13,130 nucleotides of DNA from DATHTC01 sp050262775 (lineage in GTDB: Bacteria > Actinomycetota > Thermoleophilia > Gaiellales > Gaiellaceae), in the NCBI GenBank assembly GCA_050262775.1, contig JBLNEO010000203.1, forward strand, positions 1-13,130, given 5' to 3'. Numbering within the stretch: the first letter of the stretch is position 1; each line of letters starts with the position of its first letter. The notes below the pieces were generated by a model. It searched no databases. It saw nothing but the letters and a program-made list of their open reading frames with translations, and was not told the DNA's origin. A program made the position numbers and the translations under genes. Shown here piece by piece: positions 5,939 through 12,713 of this stretch.

Positions 5939-6277
5939 GTGCCGGACGCCTCGTTCCAGTCCCGCTGGCTGCCGGCGATCGCGTGGGCGTGCGTGATCTT
6001 CGCCTTCTCGGGGACGCCGAGCCTCGGCACCGGCCTCGGGACGTGGGACCTCGTCCTGCGCAAGCTCGCGCACGCGACGGAGTACGCGATCCTCGCGATG
6101 CTGCTCACGCGGGCGCTCGCCGAGGTGCCCGCGTTCCTGCTCGCGACCGCGTACGCCGTGACGGACGAGCTCCACCAGGCGCTCGTCCCCGGACGCATGG
6201 CCCGGCCGCTCGACGTCGCGATCGACGCCGCCGGAGCGCTCATCGGGCTGCTGCTGCTCCGCCGCCTCCGCCGCTAG
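5939..6277 (+). CDS. VanZ-like family membrane protein
   Basis: A 112-residue membrane protein with four hydrophobic segments (about 10-24, 43-58, 61-74 and 93-106). It has the conserved polar residues of the VanZ-like family: Lys42-x-x-His45-x-x-Glu48-Tyr49 (KLAHATEY), Asp76-Glu77-x-His79-Gln80 (DELHQ), Pro84-Gly85-Arg86 and Asp92-x-x-x-Asp96 (DVAID). VanZ itself gives low-level teicoplanin resistance by an unsettled mechanism, and most short genomic homologues have no assigned role, so I do not claim resistance. I chose GTG 5939 because the reading frame upstream runs through the riboswitch on the opposite strand and a -10-like TACCAT sits 6 bases before it. It is divergent from the B12 operon and is followed after 12 bases by a small gene. 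Confidence 0.85.
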   Translation: MPDASFQSRWLPAIAWACVIFAFSGTPSLGTGLGTWDLVLRKLAHATEYAILAMLLTRALAEVPAFLLATAYAVTDELHQALVPGRMARPLDVAIDAAGALIGLLLLRRLRR

Positions 6278-6289
6278 GATCGAGCGGCG

Positions 6290-6511
6290 ATGGAGCGCAA
6301 GGAGCTGTCCGACCGCCAGTTCGAGGCGCTGCTGGCCCGGCTCGACACGATCGCGACCGAGCTGGCGCGGATGAATCGCCGGCAGGAGGCCGAGGAGGGC
6401 TTCCTCCGGGTCGCCGCCGAGCTGCGGTCGCTGAACGAGTCGCTGCAGGCGCTCGCGTACGCGGCGCTGGGGCAGGGCGGCCCGTCGGTGCGGCGCCGGC
6501 GCGCCGGCTGA
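6290..6511 (+). CDS. Small charged helical protein of unknown function
   Basis: A 73-residue protein that I do not recognise. Residues 1-60 are rich in Glu, Arg, Leu and Ala with heptad-like leucine spacing (FEALLARLDTIATELARM, LRSLNESLQALAY), so an amphipathic helix or short coiled coil is likely. The tail (61-73) is Gly/Arg-rich and basic. There is no signal peptide or membrane segment. The ATG start is 12 bases past the VanZ-like stop. AGGA within TAGGAT (6275-6280) could serve as a ribosome site, or the whole hexamer as a weak -10. Codon use matches the neighbours and the frame is clean, which argues for a real gene. It ends three bases before the convergent stop of the PQQ-dehydrogenase gene. 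Confidence 0.65.
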   Translation: MERKELSDRQFEALLARLDTIATELARMNRRQEAEEGFLRVAAELRSLNESLQALAYAALGQGGPSVRRRRAG

Positions 6512-6514
6512 CCG

Positions 6515-7612
6515 CTAGCGTCCGAGCCTGTAGACCGTGCCGTTCAGCGAGGCGAGGTAGAGCTCGCCCGCCGCGTCCTCGCCGAACGACGAGAGGTTCT
6601 CCACCTTGAAGCCCTCGCGCCGGAGGAGCGGCTTCGCCCCGCGCTTGAGGCTCCAGACGATCCCCGAGCAGAAGTCCCCGTAGAAGTACCGCCCGCGCGC
6701 CGCGGGGACGGCCGTCCCCCGGTAGACGAAGCCGCCGGTGACCGAGCAGCCGACGCCGTGGCTGTAGACGGCGGTCGGCCGGATGAGGCGCCCGCGCGAG
6801 ATCGGCTTCGGCTCGTACCGCGCGCGCCCCTCCCAGGCGTCCCAGCCGAAGTTCTCGAGCCCGGGGCTCCTGCGCGGCAGGAAGTCGATCTCCTCCCATG
6901 CGTTCTGGCCGACGTCGCCGATCCACCGGTCGCCGGTGCGGCGGTCGAACGAGAAGCGCCAGGGGTTGCGAACGCCGAGCGCCTCGATCCGGACCTTCCC
7001 GGTCGCGACGTTGATCGAGAGCAGCTTGCCGAGGCGCGACCGCATGTTCTGCGCGCGGTTCTGGGGATCGCCGGCCGCGCCGCCGTCGCCCATGCCGACC
7101 CACAGCCGGCCGTCGGGCGCGAACGCGAGCTGGCCGCCGTTGTGGTTCTCGTACGGCTGGTCGATCCGAAGGAGGCGGCGCGCGGTCCCCGGCAACGCCG
7201 TCGTCCCGTCCGACCGGTACTCGACGACGTTCGTGTCGCCGTCGCGGTCGGTGTAGTTCACGTAGAAGCGCCGGTTCGACGCGTACGCCGGGTGGAACGC
7301 GACCGAGAGAAGGCCCTGCTCGCCGCCCGAGCGGACGAGGGGGCGGATGTCGAGGAACGGCTCCGCCCGGAGGCGGCCGTTCTCGACGACACGGATCCGG
7401 CCCGCCTGCTCGACGACGTAGAGGCGACCGGGCTCGCTGCGCGTCGCCGCGACGTGGAGCGGCGCCTCGAGCCCGGTGACGAACGGCGTGATCGAGAGCG
7501 CCGCCGCGCCCGGGGCGGCCGGCTGCGCCGACGTGTCCGCGGTTCCCGACGCGCCCCCACACCCGACGAGCGCGAGCGCGGCGGCGACCGCCGCGAGCGC
7601 GCCGCGCCTCAC
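6515..7612 (-). CDS. PQQ-dependent sugar dehydrogenase-type beta-propeller lipoprotein
   Basis: A 365-residue protein with a lipoprotein signal (LVGC at 15-18, Cys18 lipidated) and a six-bladed propeller of the glucose/sorbosone dehydrogenase family (soluble GDH, YliI-like). Visible family motifs are GEQGLLSVAFHP (97-108), NHNGGQLAF (156-164), GDGG, then ALGVRNPWRFSFD, WIGDVGQNAWEEID and FYGDFCSG further on. His157 in NHNGG corresponds to the catalytic base of soluble glucose dehydrogenase. Members oxidise aldoses with PQQ outside the cytoplasmic membrane, but the substrate cannot be read from sequence. Length fits the family. The GTG start overlaps the TrkA stop by four bases (GTGA), so it is at least co-transcribed with the cation-transport genes, although a functional tie is not obvious. 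The gene ends convergently, three bases from the 73-residue gene. Confidence 0.88.
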   Translation of the reverse strand: MRRGALAAVAAALALVGCGGASGTADTSAQPAAPGAAALSITPFVTGLEAPLHVAATRSEPGRLYVVEQAGRIRVVENGRLRAEPFLDIRPLVRSGGEQGLLSVAFHPAYASNRRFYVNYTDRDGDTNVVEYRSDGTTALPGTARRLLRIDQPYENHNGGQLAFAPDGRLWVGMGDGGAAGDPQNRAQNMRSRLGKLLSINVATGKVRIEALGVRNPWRFSFDRRTGDRWIGDVGQNAWEEIDFLPRRSPGLENFGWDAWEGRARYEPKPISRGRLIRPTAVYSHGVGCSVTGGFVYRGTAVPAARGRYFYGDFCSGIVWSLKRGAKPLLRREGFKVENLSSFGEDAAGELYLASLNGTVYRLGR

Positions 7613-8271
7613 CGCTTGATCAGCGCCTTCCGCAGCTCTTCCTCCTGCCCGGGCTCCAGGATCGCCAGCACCTGGTCGCCGGCCTGCAGCTGCGTGTCGC
7701 CGCCCGCGATCTCGGCCTTGCCGTCGCGGACGACGGAGATCAGGCGCGCGCCCTCGGGCAGGCGGATGCGGCCGATCGCCTTGCCGGCGCAGGGGTCGTC
7801 GCGGTCGATCTGCACCTCGACGATCTCGAGGTTCTCGTTGCGGAGCTCGAGGAGCTGGACGAGGTCGTGCTCGGGCACCTCGTGCTCGACGAGGGCCATG
7901 ATGCTCGCCGTCGCCGACACCGTCGGCCCGATCCCGAGCAGGTCGAAGTGCCGCTGGTTGCGCGGGTCGTTCACGCGCGCGATCACCTTCGGGACGCCGT
8001 AGCGATCGCGCGCCACCTGGCAGATCACGATGTTGTCCTCGTCGTCGCCCGTGACCGCGACCACGAGGTCGGGCGGGCGCTCGATCCCGGCGCGCTCGAG
8101 CACGTACAGCTCCGTCGCGTCGCCGTGGACGACCTGGTGCTCGAACTCGTCCTCGAGCCGCTCGAAGCGGTCGTGGCGCTGCTCGATCAGCGTCGCCTCG
8201 TGCCCGTGCCGGAGCAGGCGCCGGAGCACCCCCGACCCGACCTTCCCGCCGCCGGCGATCAGCACGTACAT
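7609..8271 (-). CDS. trkA: TrkA/KtrA-type RCK potassium-transport regulatory protein (TrkA-N + TrkA-C)
   Basis: A 220-residue cytoplasmic protein with a Rossmann TrkA-N domain (1-130: MYVLIAGGGKVGSGVL with GGGKVG nucleotide loop, acidic Glu at the end of strand 2 in LIEQRHDR, GDATE, AVTGDDEDNIVICQVA). A TrkA-C/RCK_C domain (about 140-220) ends with the typical AGDQVLAILEPGQEEELRKAL. Such proteins form rings that bind NAD(H), ATP/ADP or cyclic dinucleotides and gate a membrane partner. The length equals that of actinobacterial CeoB/CeoC or KtrA. The ATG start shares one base with the stop of the preceding TrkA-N gene (TGATG), and GAGGAGG lies ten bases upstream. Downstream it overlaps the PQQ-dehydrogenase gene. 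The likely membrane partners are the Usp-fused permeases just upstream, since no TrkH/KtrB is in the window. Confidence 0.9.
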   Translation of the reverse strand: MYVLIAGGGKVGSGVLRRLLRHGHEATLIEQRHDRFERLEDEFEHQVVHGDATELYVLERAGIERPPDLVVAVTGDDEDNIVICQVARDRYGVPKVIARVNDPRNQRHFDLLGIGPTVSATASIMALVEHEVPEHDLVQLLELRNENLEIVEVQIDRDDPCAGKAIGRIRLPEGARLISVVRDGKAEIAGGDTQLQAGDQVLAILEPGQEEELRKALIKR

Positions 8272-8708
8272 CAGCGGCTCGCCTCCTCGAGCGCGCCCGC
8301 GGCGTCGGCGAACGTCAGCACGGAGTCCGTGAGCTGGTCGATCGCCGTCTGCGTCGGGCACACGATCTTCATCCCCTGCTGCGCGTAGAACTGGGCGCGC
8401 ACGGGGTCGAGGATCCGGACGACCACGAGCGGCACCTCGAAGCGCTGCTTCGCGACCTGGCCGACGACGATGTTCGTGTTGTCGCCGTTCGTGGAGACGA
8501 CGACGGCGTCCGCGCCCTCGACGCCGGCCTGCTCGAGCAGCTTCGCGTCCATGCCGTGACCGACGATGAACGCGCCGCGCCAGTCGTCGCCGAGGCGCGC
8601 GAACGCCTCCTCCTTCTCGTCGACGACCGTGACGTCCCAGCCGAGGCCGGCGAGGCGCTTCGCGACGCTCGATCCGACCCTGCCGCACCCGACCACCACC
8701 GCACGCAT
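8271..8708 (-). CDS. TrkA-N-only (RCK Rossmann) protein
   Basis: A 145-residue protein of one Rossmann domain: MRAVVVGCGRVGSSVA (GCGRVG nucleotide loop), VVDEKEEAF with Asp/Glu at the end of strand 2, GHGMDAKLL and STNGDNTNIVVGQVA. It lacks the TrkA-C domain present in the next gene, and its normal-looking stop overlaps the next start, so it is naturally short rather than broken. It probably pairs with the full-length TrkA protein, much as CeoB and CeoC are paired in actinobacteria, with this subunit supplying a second nucleotide site. Start: GTG at 8714 also fits the frame. I prefer ATG 8708 because a TACGGT -10 hexamer lies exactly six bases before it and would include the GTG only as untranslated promoter sequence. 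Confidence 0.87.
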   Translation of the reverse strand: MRAVVVGCGRVGSSVAKRLAGLGWDVTVVDEKEEAFARLGDDWRGAFIVGHGMDAKLLEQAGVEGADAVVVSTNGDNTNIVVGQVAKQRFEVPLVVVRILDPVRAQFYAQQGMKIVCPTQTAIDQLTDSVLTFADAAGALEEASR

Positions 8709-8714
8709 CGTCAC

Positions 8715-8720
8715 ACCGTA
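8715..8720 (-). promoter_or_regulatory. Putative -10 element (TACGGT) for a leaderless TrkA-N transcript
   Basis: TACGGT on the minus strand followed by GTGACG and ATG 8708. It would place +1 on the ATG. It lies in the only real gap (18 bases) of the minus-strand gene string 12699-6515, so the TrkA pair and PQQ dehydrogenase may be expressed apart from the permeases. No clear -35. Confidence 0.45.
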
Positions 8721-8726
8721 GCGGAG

Positions 8727-10625
8727 CTACGCCTCCTCGACGGCGGCGTCCAGCACGGACTGCGGGAACGCGACGATCAGCACCTCCGCGGGCGCCTTGC
8801 GCAGCACGTAGTCGACGGTCGGCGAGAAGAAGCGCGACTGCCGCCGCCAGCGCGGCGAGCTGCCGAGGACGATGAGGTCGGCGCCGCGCTCGCGTGCCTC
8901 CTGCACGATCGCCTCGCCGATCGCCCGCGCCCGGACGACGTCGCCCTCGATCCGGACGCCGTAGTCCGCACCCAGCAACCGCGCCTCCGCGAGCGCGGCG
9001 GCGGCATACTCCTCGGCCTCGGGGTCCTCGTGGTCGAGCGGCGTGTCGAGCGGGACGCGGATCACGTACAGCGCCTCGACCGTCGCGCCGCTCTCCTGCG
9101 CGAGCTTGACCGCGGTCGCGAGCATCTCCTCGCCGATGTCGCCGAGCTTCATCGGCACGAGGATCCGCCGGTACCGCGTCTCGGGGAGCCGCTGCTCGTC
9201 CGTCGAGACCACGCGCTCGAGCAGCCGCTCGCCGTGGGACCGCCGTACGCCGACGTAGAGCAGGATCCCAGCGGCGAGCCACAGCGGCCCGGCGTACCGC
9301 GCGCCCGGGTGCGTCCAGAGCGCGATGACGAAGATCGCGACGGTCGCGACGAGGCCGGCCACGGCCGTCAGCGGGAGCACGCCGCGGCCGACCTGCACGC
9401 CGAGCGGCGCCTTGAACGGCCGCCGGAGGTCCGGTCGCGTGTACCGCAGGCGGATCACCGCGAGCTGCGCCGCGCCGAACGCGACGAGGACGCCGAAGCT
9501 GTAGAGCGACGCCAGCGTCAGCACCGTGTCCTCACGGACGATCGTCGCCCCGACGAGGAGCGCCGCCGCGATCGCACCCGACGCGAGGATCGCCTGCGGC
9601 GCGACCAGCGTCCGCCGGTGGAGCCGGCCGAACGCGCGCGGGAGCTGGCCGTGCTCGCCAAGCGAGTAGGCGAGTCGCGCGCAGCCGGAGATGGACGTGG
9701 TCGCCGCCGTGAGCAGGATCAGGGCGCCCGTGAGCCCGACGTAGACGCGGAGGACGACGTCGAGGCCCGCGGGGAGGTGCGCGCCGAGCTCGTCCACGAT
9801 CCCCATCAGCGGCGCGCGGAGCCAGTCCTGCCCCAATGCGGTCCCGGTCTCGTCCGGCGGGAACGCCGAGAGGCCGACGAGGCCGATCGCGACGTAGATC
9901 GCGACGACGAGGACGATCGAGGAGAAGAGGCTGCGCGGCAGCGTCCGCCCGGGTCGGCGCGTCTCCTCCGCGAGGTTCGCCACCGTCTCGAGGCCCGTGT
10001 ACGCGAGCAGCGCGAGCGGGAGCGCGAACGCGATCCCGTGCCAGGTCGGCGCCGTCCCGAGGTCGGTGCCGAGCTCGAACGCGTCGGGCGAGAACAGCAG
10101 CGCGAACCCGAGCACGACGAGCAGGATCTGCGTGGCGAGGTCGACGAGCGCGACGACGAGGACGGCGCGATACAGCCGTGAGCGGCGCACGAGGCGGACG
10201 ATCGTGATCGCGGCGATCACGCCGACGCCGGCCACGGTGTCCCACGGCTCGTCGCGCAGCGCGTCGACGCCGATCGCCGAGCCGACGTAGTGGGGCAGGA
10301 AGAGCGCGGAGAGCGCGATCACGATCAGGTAGTCGAGGAACAGCGCCCACCCGGCGACGAACCCGGCGAAGTCGTTGAACGCCTTGCGGACGAAGGTCGC
10401 GGCGCCGCCCGTCTCGCGGATCGAGGTCGTCCCCTCGACGTACGAGAGCGCGACGAGCGCGAAGTAGGCGCCCGCCACGAGCAGGACGGCGGGCGTGAAC
10501 CCGAGCGCGTGGAGCGCGACGACGCCCAGCGCGAAGTAGATCGACGAGGCGATCTCCCCGTAGCCGATGGCGAACAGCGACGGGGCGTCGATGACGCGGC
10601 GCAGGCGCGGGAGCTTGCGGGCCAC
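8727..10625 (-). CDS. APC-superfamily permease with C-terminal universal stress protein domain (copy 1)
   Basis: A 632-residue protein. Residues 1 to about 465 form an APC transporter of around 12 helices. Near the N terminus LFAIGYGEIASSIYFALGV holds the broken helix-1 glycine region, and later there are PHYVGSA, AYTGLETVANLAEE and YSFGVLVAFG. Residues 486 to about 617 form a cytoplasmic Usp domain (RRILVPMKLGDIGEEML ... GADLIVLGSS ... LRKAPAEVLIV). The ATP-loop pattern G-x2-G-x9-G-S/T is degraded (GSSPRWRRQSRFFSPT), so nucleotide binding may be altered. Homologues are often labelled amino acid permeases, but APC-Usp proteins include the KimA-type potassium importer. Here TrkA genes follow, so cation transport is my preferred reading. 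The GTG start shares one base with the stop of the 56-residue gene, with AGGTG about eight bases upstream. Confidence 0.88.
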   Translation of the reverse strand: MARKLPRLRRVIDAPSLFAIGYGEIASSIYFALGVVALHALGFTPAVLLVAGAYFALVALSYVEGTTSIRETGGAATFVRKAFNDFAGFVAGWALFLDYLIVIALSALFLPHYVGSAIGVDALRDEPWDTVAGVGVIAAITIVRLVRRSRLYRAVLVVALVDLATQILLVVLGFALLFSPDAFELGTDLGTAPTWHGIAFALPLALLAYTGLETVANLAEETRRPGRTLPRSLFSSIVLVVAIYVAIGLVGLSAFPPDETGTALGQDWLRAPLMGIVDELGAHLPAGLDVVLRVYVGLTGALILLTAATTSISGCARLAYSLGEHGQLPRAFGRLHRRTLVAPQAILASGAIAAALLVGATIVREDTVLTLASLYSFGVLVAFGAAQLAVIRLRYTRPDLRRPFKAPLGVQVGRGVLPLTAVAGLVATVAIFVIALWTHPGARYAGPLWLAAGILLYVGVRRSHGERLLERVVSTDEQRLPETRYRRILVPMKLGDIGEEMLATAVKLAQESGATVEALYVIRVPLDTPLDHEDPEAEEYAAAALAEARLLGADYGVRIEGDVVRARAIGEAIVQEARERGADLIVLGSSPRWRRQSRFFSPTVDYVLRKAPAEVLIVAFPQSVLDAAVEEA

Positions 10626-10795
10626 TAGCCGCGCACCTGGATCCAGATCCGCCCGACGCCCGCGGCGAGGAAGAGCGCGCCGAGAAGGAACCCGATCGTG
10701 CCGCCGCCGCGCACGGCGGTGACGACGAGCATCGCGACCCCGAGCGCGGCCATCGTCGCCGAGAGCACGAGCGTCGCGGCGGCGTACGCCCTCAC
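10625..10795 (-). CDS. Small two-helix membrane protein between the two permeases
   Basis: A 56-residue protein with two hydrophobic helices: about 5-27 (AATLVLSATMAALGVAML...) and 33-49 (TIGFLLGALFLAAGVGR), joined by a short RGGG loop and ending in a basic IQVRG. I do not recognise the family. The evidence that it is real is its packing: the GTG start overlaps the upstream permease stop by four bases (GTGA), its TAG stop shares a base with the GTG of the next permease, and GGGAGGAGG (10800-10808) precedes it. It may be a small accessory subunit of one or both permeases. It is easily missed because the same frame is open for a long way upstream. Confidence 0.75.
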   Translation of the reverse strand: MRAYAAATLVLSATMAALGVAMLVVTAVRGGGTIGFLLGALFLAAGVGRIWIQVRG

Positions 10796-12699
10796 GCCGC
10801 CTCCTCCCGCGCGGCCGCGACCATCACGCGGCACGGCGCGTGCTTCAGCACGAAGTCGACGGTGTCGCCGAAGATCGCCTTCCGCCGCCGCTCCGCGCGG
10901 GGCGCGCCCATGACGACGATCTCCACGCCGCGGCGCTCGGCCTCGTCGACGATCGCGCGCCCGGCACGCCGTGCACGCACGAGGCGCGTGATCACGTCGA
11001 CGCCGTACGAGTCGCCGATCGCGCGTGCCTCGTCGAGCACCGCGTCGGCACGCTCCACCTCGTCCGGCAGGTACGCATCGAGGGGCAGGTGCAGCGGGAC
11101 CTCGACCACGGCGACGGCGCGGATCCGCGCGCCCCGGTCGGAGGCGAGCCGCGCCGCGACCTCCATCGCCTCGTCCGACGCGGGGCCTTCCTTCACCGGG
11201 ACGAGCAGGCGCGCGTACTCGACGGCCGCCGCCGGCGCGAACACGACCGGCGCGCGCACGGACGCCGCGAGCGGCTCCCGCACGTAGAGGCGCCGGTACA
11301 CGGCGTAGAACAGGAGCCCGGCGGCGAGCCACCCGAGGCCGACCCAGCGCGTCGCCTCGTTCTCGATCACGATCACGAGCCACGACGCACCCGTGGCGAG
11401 GCCCCCGACGATCGCGAAGAGCGGCCAGTCGACGCCGCGGAGCCGGAGGTTCGGGCGCGCGCGGAACGCGACCTCGGTCTCGTCGCGGCGGAGGCGGCGC
11501 AGCTGCACGAGCGACACGTGCGCGACGGTGAACGAGAGCGTCGCCCCGAACGAGTAGAGCGTGCCGATGAACGTCGTGTCCCCGGGCAGCATCACGACGA
11601 TCGGCGCGACGCCGGCGAAGAGGACGATCGCGAGCCACGGCGTCTTGTAGCGCGGGTGGAGGCGGCGGAAGACCTCGGGGATCTGACGGTACGTCGCCAT
11701 CGCGTAGGTGATGCGCGACGCGCCGATCACCCCCGCGTTCGTGGCGATGACGAGGATCGTCGCCGCGAGCACGCCGACGTAGATCTCCATCACGTCGAGG
11801 AGCCTCCCGCTGAGGCCGAGGTTCTCGACGAGCCCGAGGACCGGGTCGTTCGCGTAGCCGCCCTCCTCCGGCGGCAGGCCGAGCAGCGTCTCGTAGTCGC
11901 CGCCGGGCTCGCGCGTCACCGGCATCGCCGAGAGCGCGACGAACGGGAGCGTGAAGTAGATCGCGAAGACGGCGGCCGCCACGAGCTTGTAGGCGTTCGG
12001 GACGCTCCGCACGGGGTCGCGCACCTCCTCGGCGAGGTTCGAGACCGTCTCGACACCCGTGTACGCCAGCATCGCCACCGGGATCGCGAGCGCGAGGTTC
12101 GCCCAGGTCGGCGCGACGCCCCAGTGGACGTTGTCGACGAGGATCGACGGGCTGAGCACGAGCACGAACCCGATCAGCACGAGCAGGAGCTGGGTCGCGA
12201 AGTCGAGGACCGCGAGGACGACGTTCACCTTCGTCGCCTCCTGGATGCCGACGATGTTGATCGCCACGAGGACGACCACCACGCCGCAGCCGACGACGAC
12301 GTCCCACGGGTTGTCCTTCAGCGGCTCCCAGAAGATCGACAGGTAGTGCGGGACGAAGAAGGCCGACGTCGTCACGGTCGCGACGTACACGAGCATCTGC
12401 GACCACGCGGCGCCGAAGGAGACCCGCTCGTCGAAGGCGTGCCGTGCGAAGCTCGACGACCCGCCGGCCTCGGGATAGCGCACCGTGCCCTCGGCGTACG
12501 TCGCGGCCGTGCACGCGAAGATCGCGCCCGCGATCAGGAAGACGAGCGGCGTCAGCCCGAGCGCGAAGACCGCGGTGACGCCGAGCGCGTAGTAGATCGA
12601 GGAGCCGACGTTGCCGTACGCCGTGGCGAAGAGGGCGGGCGTCCCGAGAACCCGCTCCAAGCCCTGTTGACGACCGCGACGGCGGGGCACGCGCGCCAC
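10792..12699 (-). CDS. APC-superfamily permease with C-terminal universal stress protein domain (copy 2)
   Basis: A 635-residue paralogue of the downstream permease with the same layout: a roughly 12-helix APC domain (LFATAYGNVGSSIYYALGV near the N terminus, VPHYLSIFW, AYTGVETVSNLAEEV, YSFGATLSF) and a Usp domain from about residue 495. The Usp part has LLVPVKEGPASDEAM, EIVVMGAPRAERRRKAIFGDT and KHAPCRVMV. Its nucleotide loop keeps the second glycine (FGDT) but lacks the first GxxG. Divergence from copy 1 is large, so the duplication is old. It is first in a minus-strand string that continues through the 56-residue protein and copy 1 towards two TrkA genes, which supports cation (potassium) transport over amino acid uptake. 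Start: GTG 12699 gives the longest product. GTG 12690 (632 residues) is attractive because TAGAGT lies seven bases before it. Confidence 0.88.
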   Translation of the reverse strand: MARVPRRRGRQQGLERVLGTPALFATAYGNVGSSIYYALGVTAVFALGLTPLVFLIAGAIFACTAATYAEGTVRYPEAGGSSSFARHAFDERVSFGAAWSQMLVYVATVTTSAFFVPHYLSIFWEPLKDNPWDVVVGCGVVVVLVAINIVGIQEATKVNVVLAVLDFATQLLLVLIGFVLVLSPSILVDNVHWGVAPTWANLALAIPVAMLAYTGVETVSNLAEEVRDPVRSVPNAYKLVAAAVFAIYFTLPFVALSAMPVTREPGGDYETLLGLPPEEGGYANDPVLGLVENLGLSGRLLDVMEIYVGVLAATILVIATNAGVIGASRITYAMATYRQIPEVFRRLHPRYKTPWLAIVLFAGVAPIVVMLPGDTTFIGTLYSFGATLSFTVAHVSLVQLRRLRRDETEVAFRARPNLRLRGVDWPLFAIVGGLATGASWLVIVIENEATRWVGLGWLAAGLLFYAVYRRLYVREPLAASVRAPVVFAPAAAVEYARLLVPVKEGPASDEAMEVAARLASDRGARIRAVAVVEVPLHLPLDAYLPDEVERADAVLDEARAIGDSYGVDVITRLVRARRAGRAIVDEAERRGVEIVVMGAPRAERRRKAIFGDTVDFVLKHAPCRVMVAAAREEAA

Positions 12700-12703
12700 T
12701 CTA
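12698..12703 (-). promoter_or_regulatory. Putative -10 element (TAGAGT) of the permease operon
   Basis: TAGAGT on the minus strand, seven bases before GTG 12690, overlaps the upstream candidate start GTG 12699. If used, the permease would begin at 12690 on a leaderless transcript. It shares the TA at 12702-12703 with the -10 of the divergent DUF389 gene. Confidence 0.35.
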
Positions 12704-12707
12704 CGAT
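12702..12707 (+). promoter_or_regulatory. Putative -10 element (TACGAT) for a leaderless DUF389 transcript
   Basis: TACGAT is followed by CTGGCG and the ATG at 12714: six bases, with +1 on the start codon. There is no Shine-Dalgarno. The surrounding AC-x-CTACGAT closely resembles the region at 5923-5932 in the other divergent promoter. Confidence 0.5.
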
Positions 12708-12713
12708 CTGGCG

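Noticed and set aside
5735..6175. N-terminal extension of the first DUF4430 frame through the riboswitch to 6175
   Set aside because: It would translate the riboswitch and part of the VanZ-like gene antisense; the signal peptide begins at GTG 5734 with a ribosome site.
5939..6277. Glycopeptide resistance gene
   Set aside because: VanZ-like homologues are common in genomes without van clusters, and no other van gene is near.
8709..8714. GTG 8714 as start of the TrkA-N protein
   Set aside because: It adds two residues (Met-Thr) and would lie between the -10-like TACGGT and the ATG that fits leaderless spacing.
12667..12672. TTGACG as a -35 box for the DUF389 gene
   Set aside because: It is 29 bases from the TACGAT hexamer, far beyond the usual spacing of about 17, and lies within permease coding sequence.
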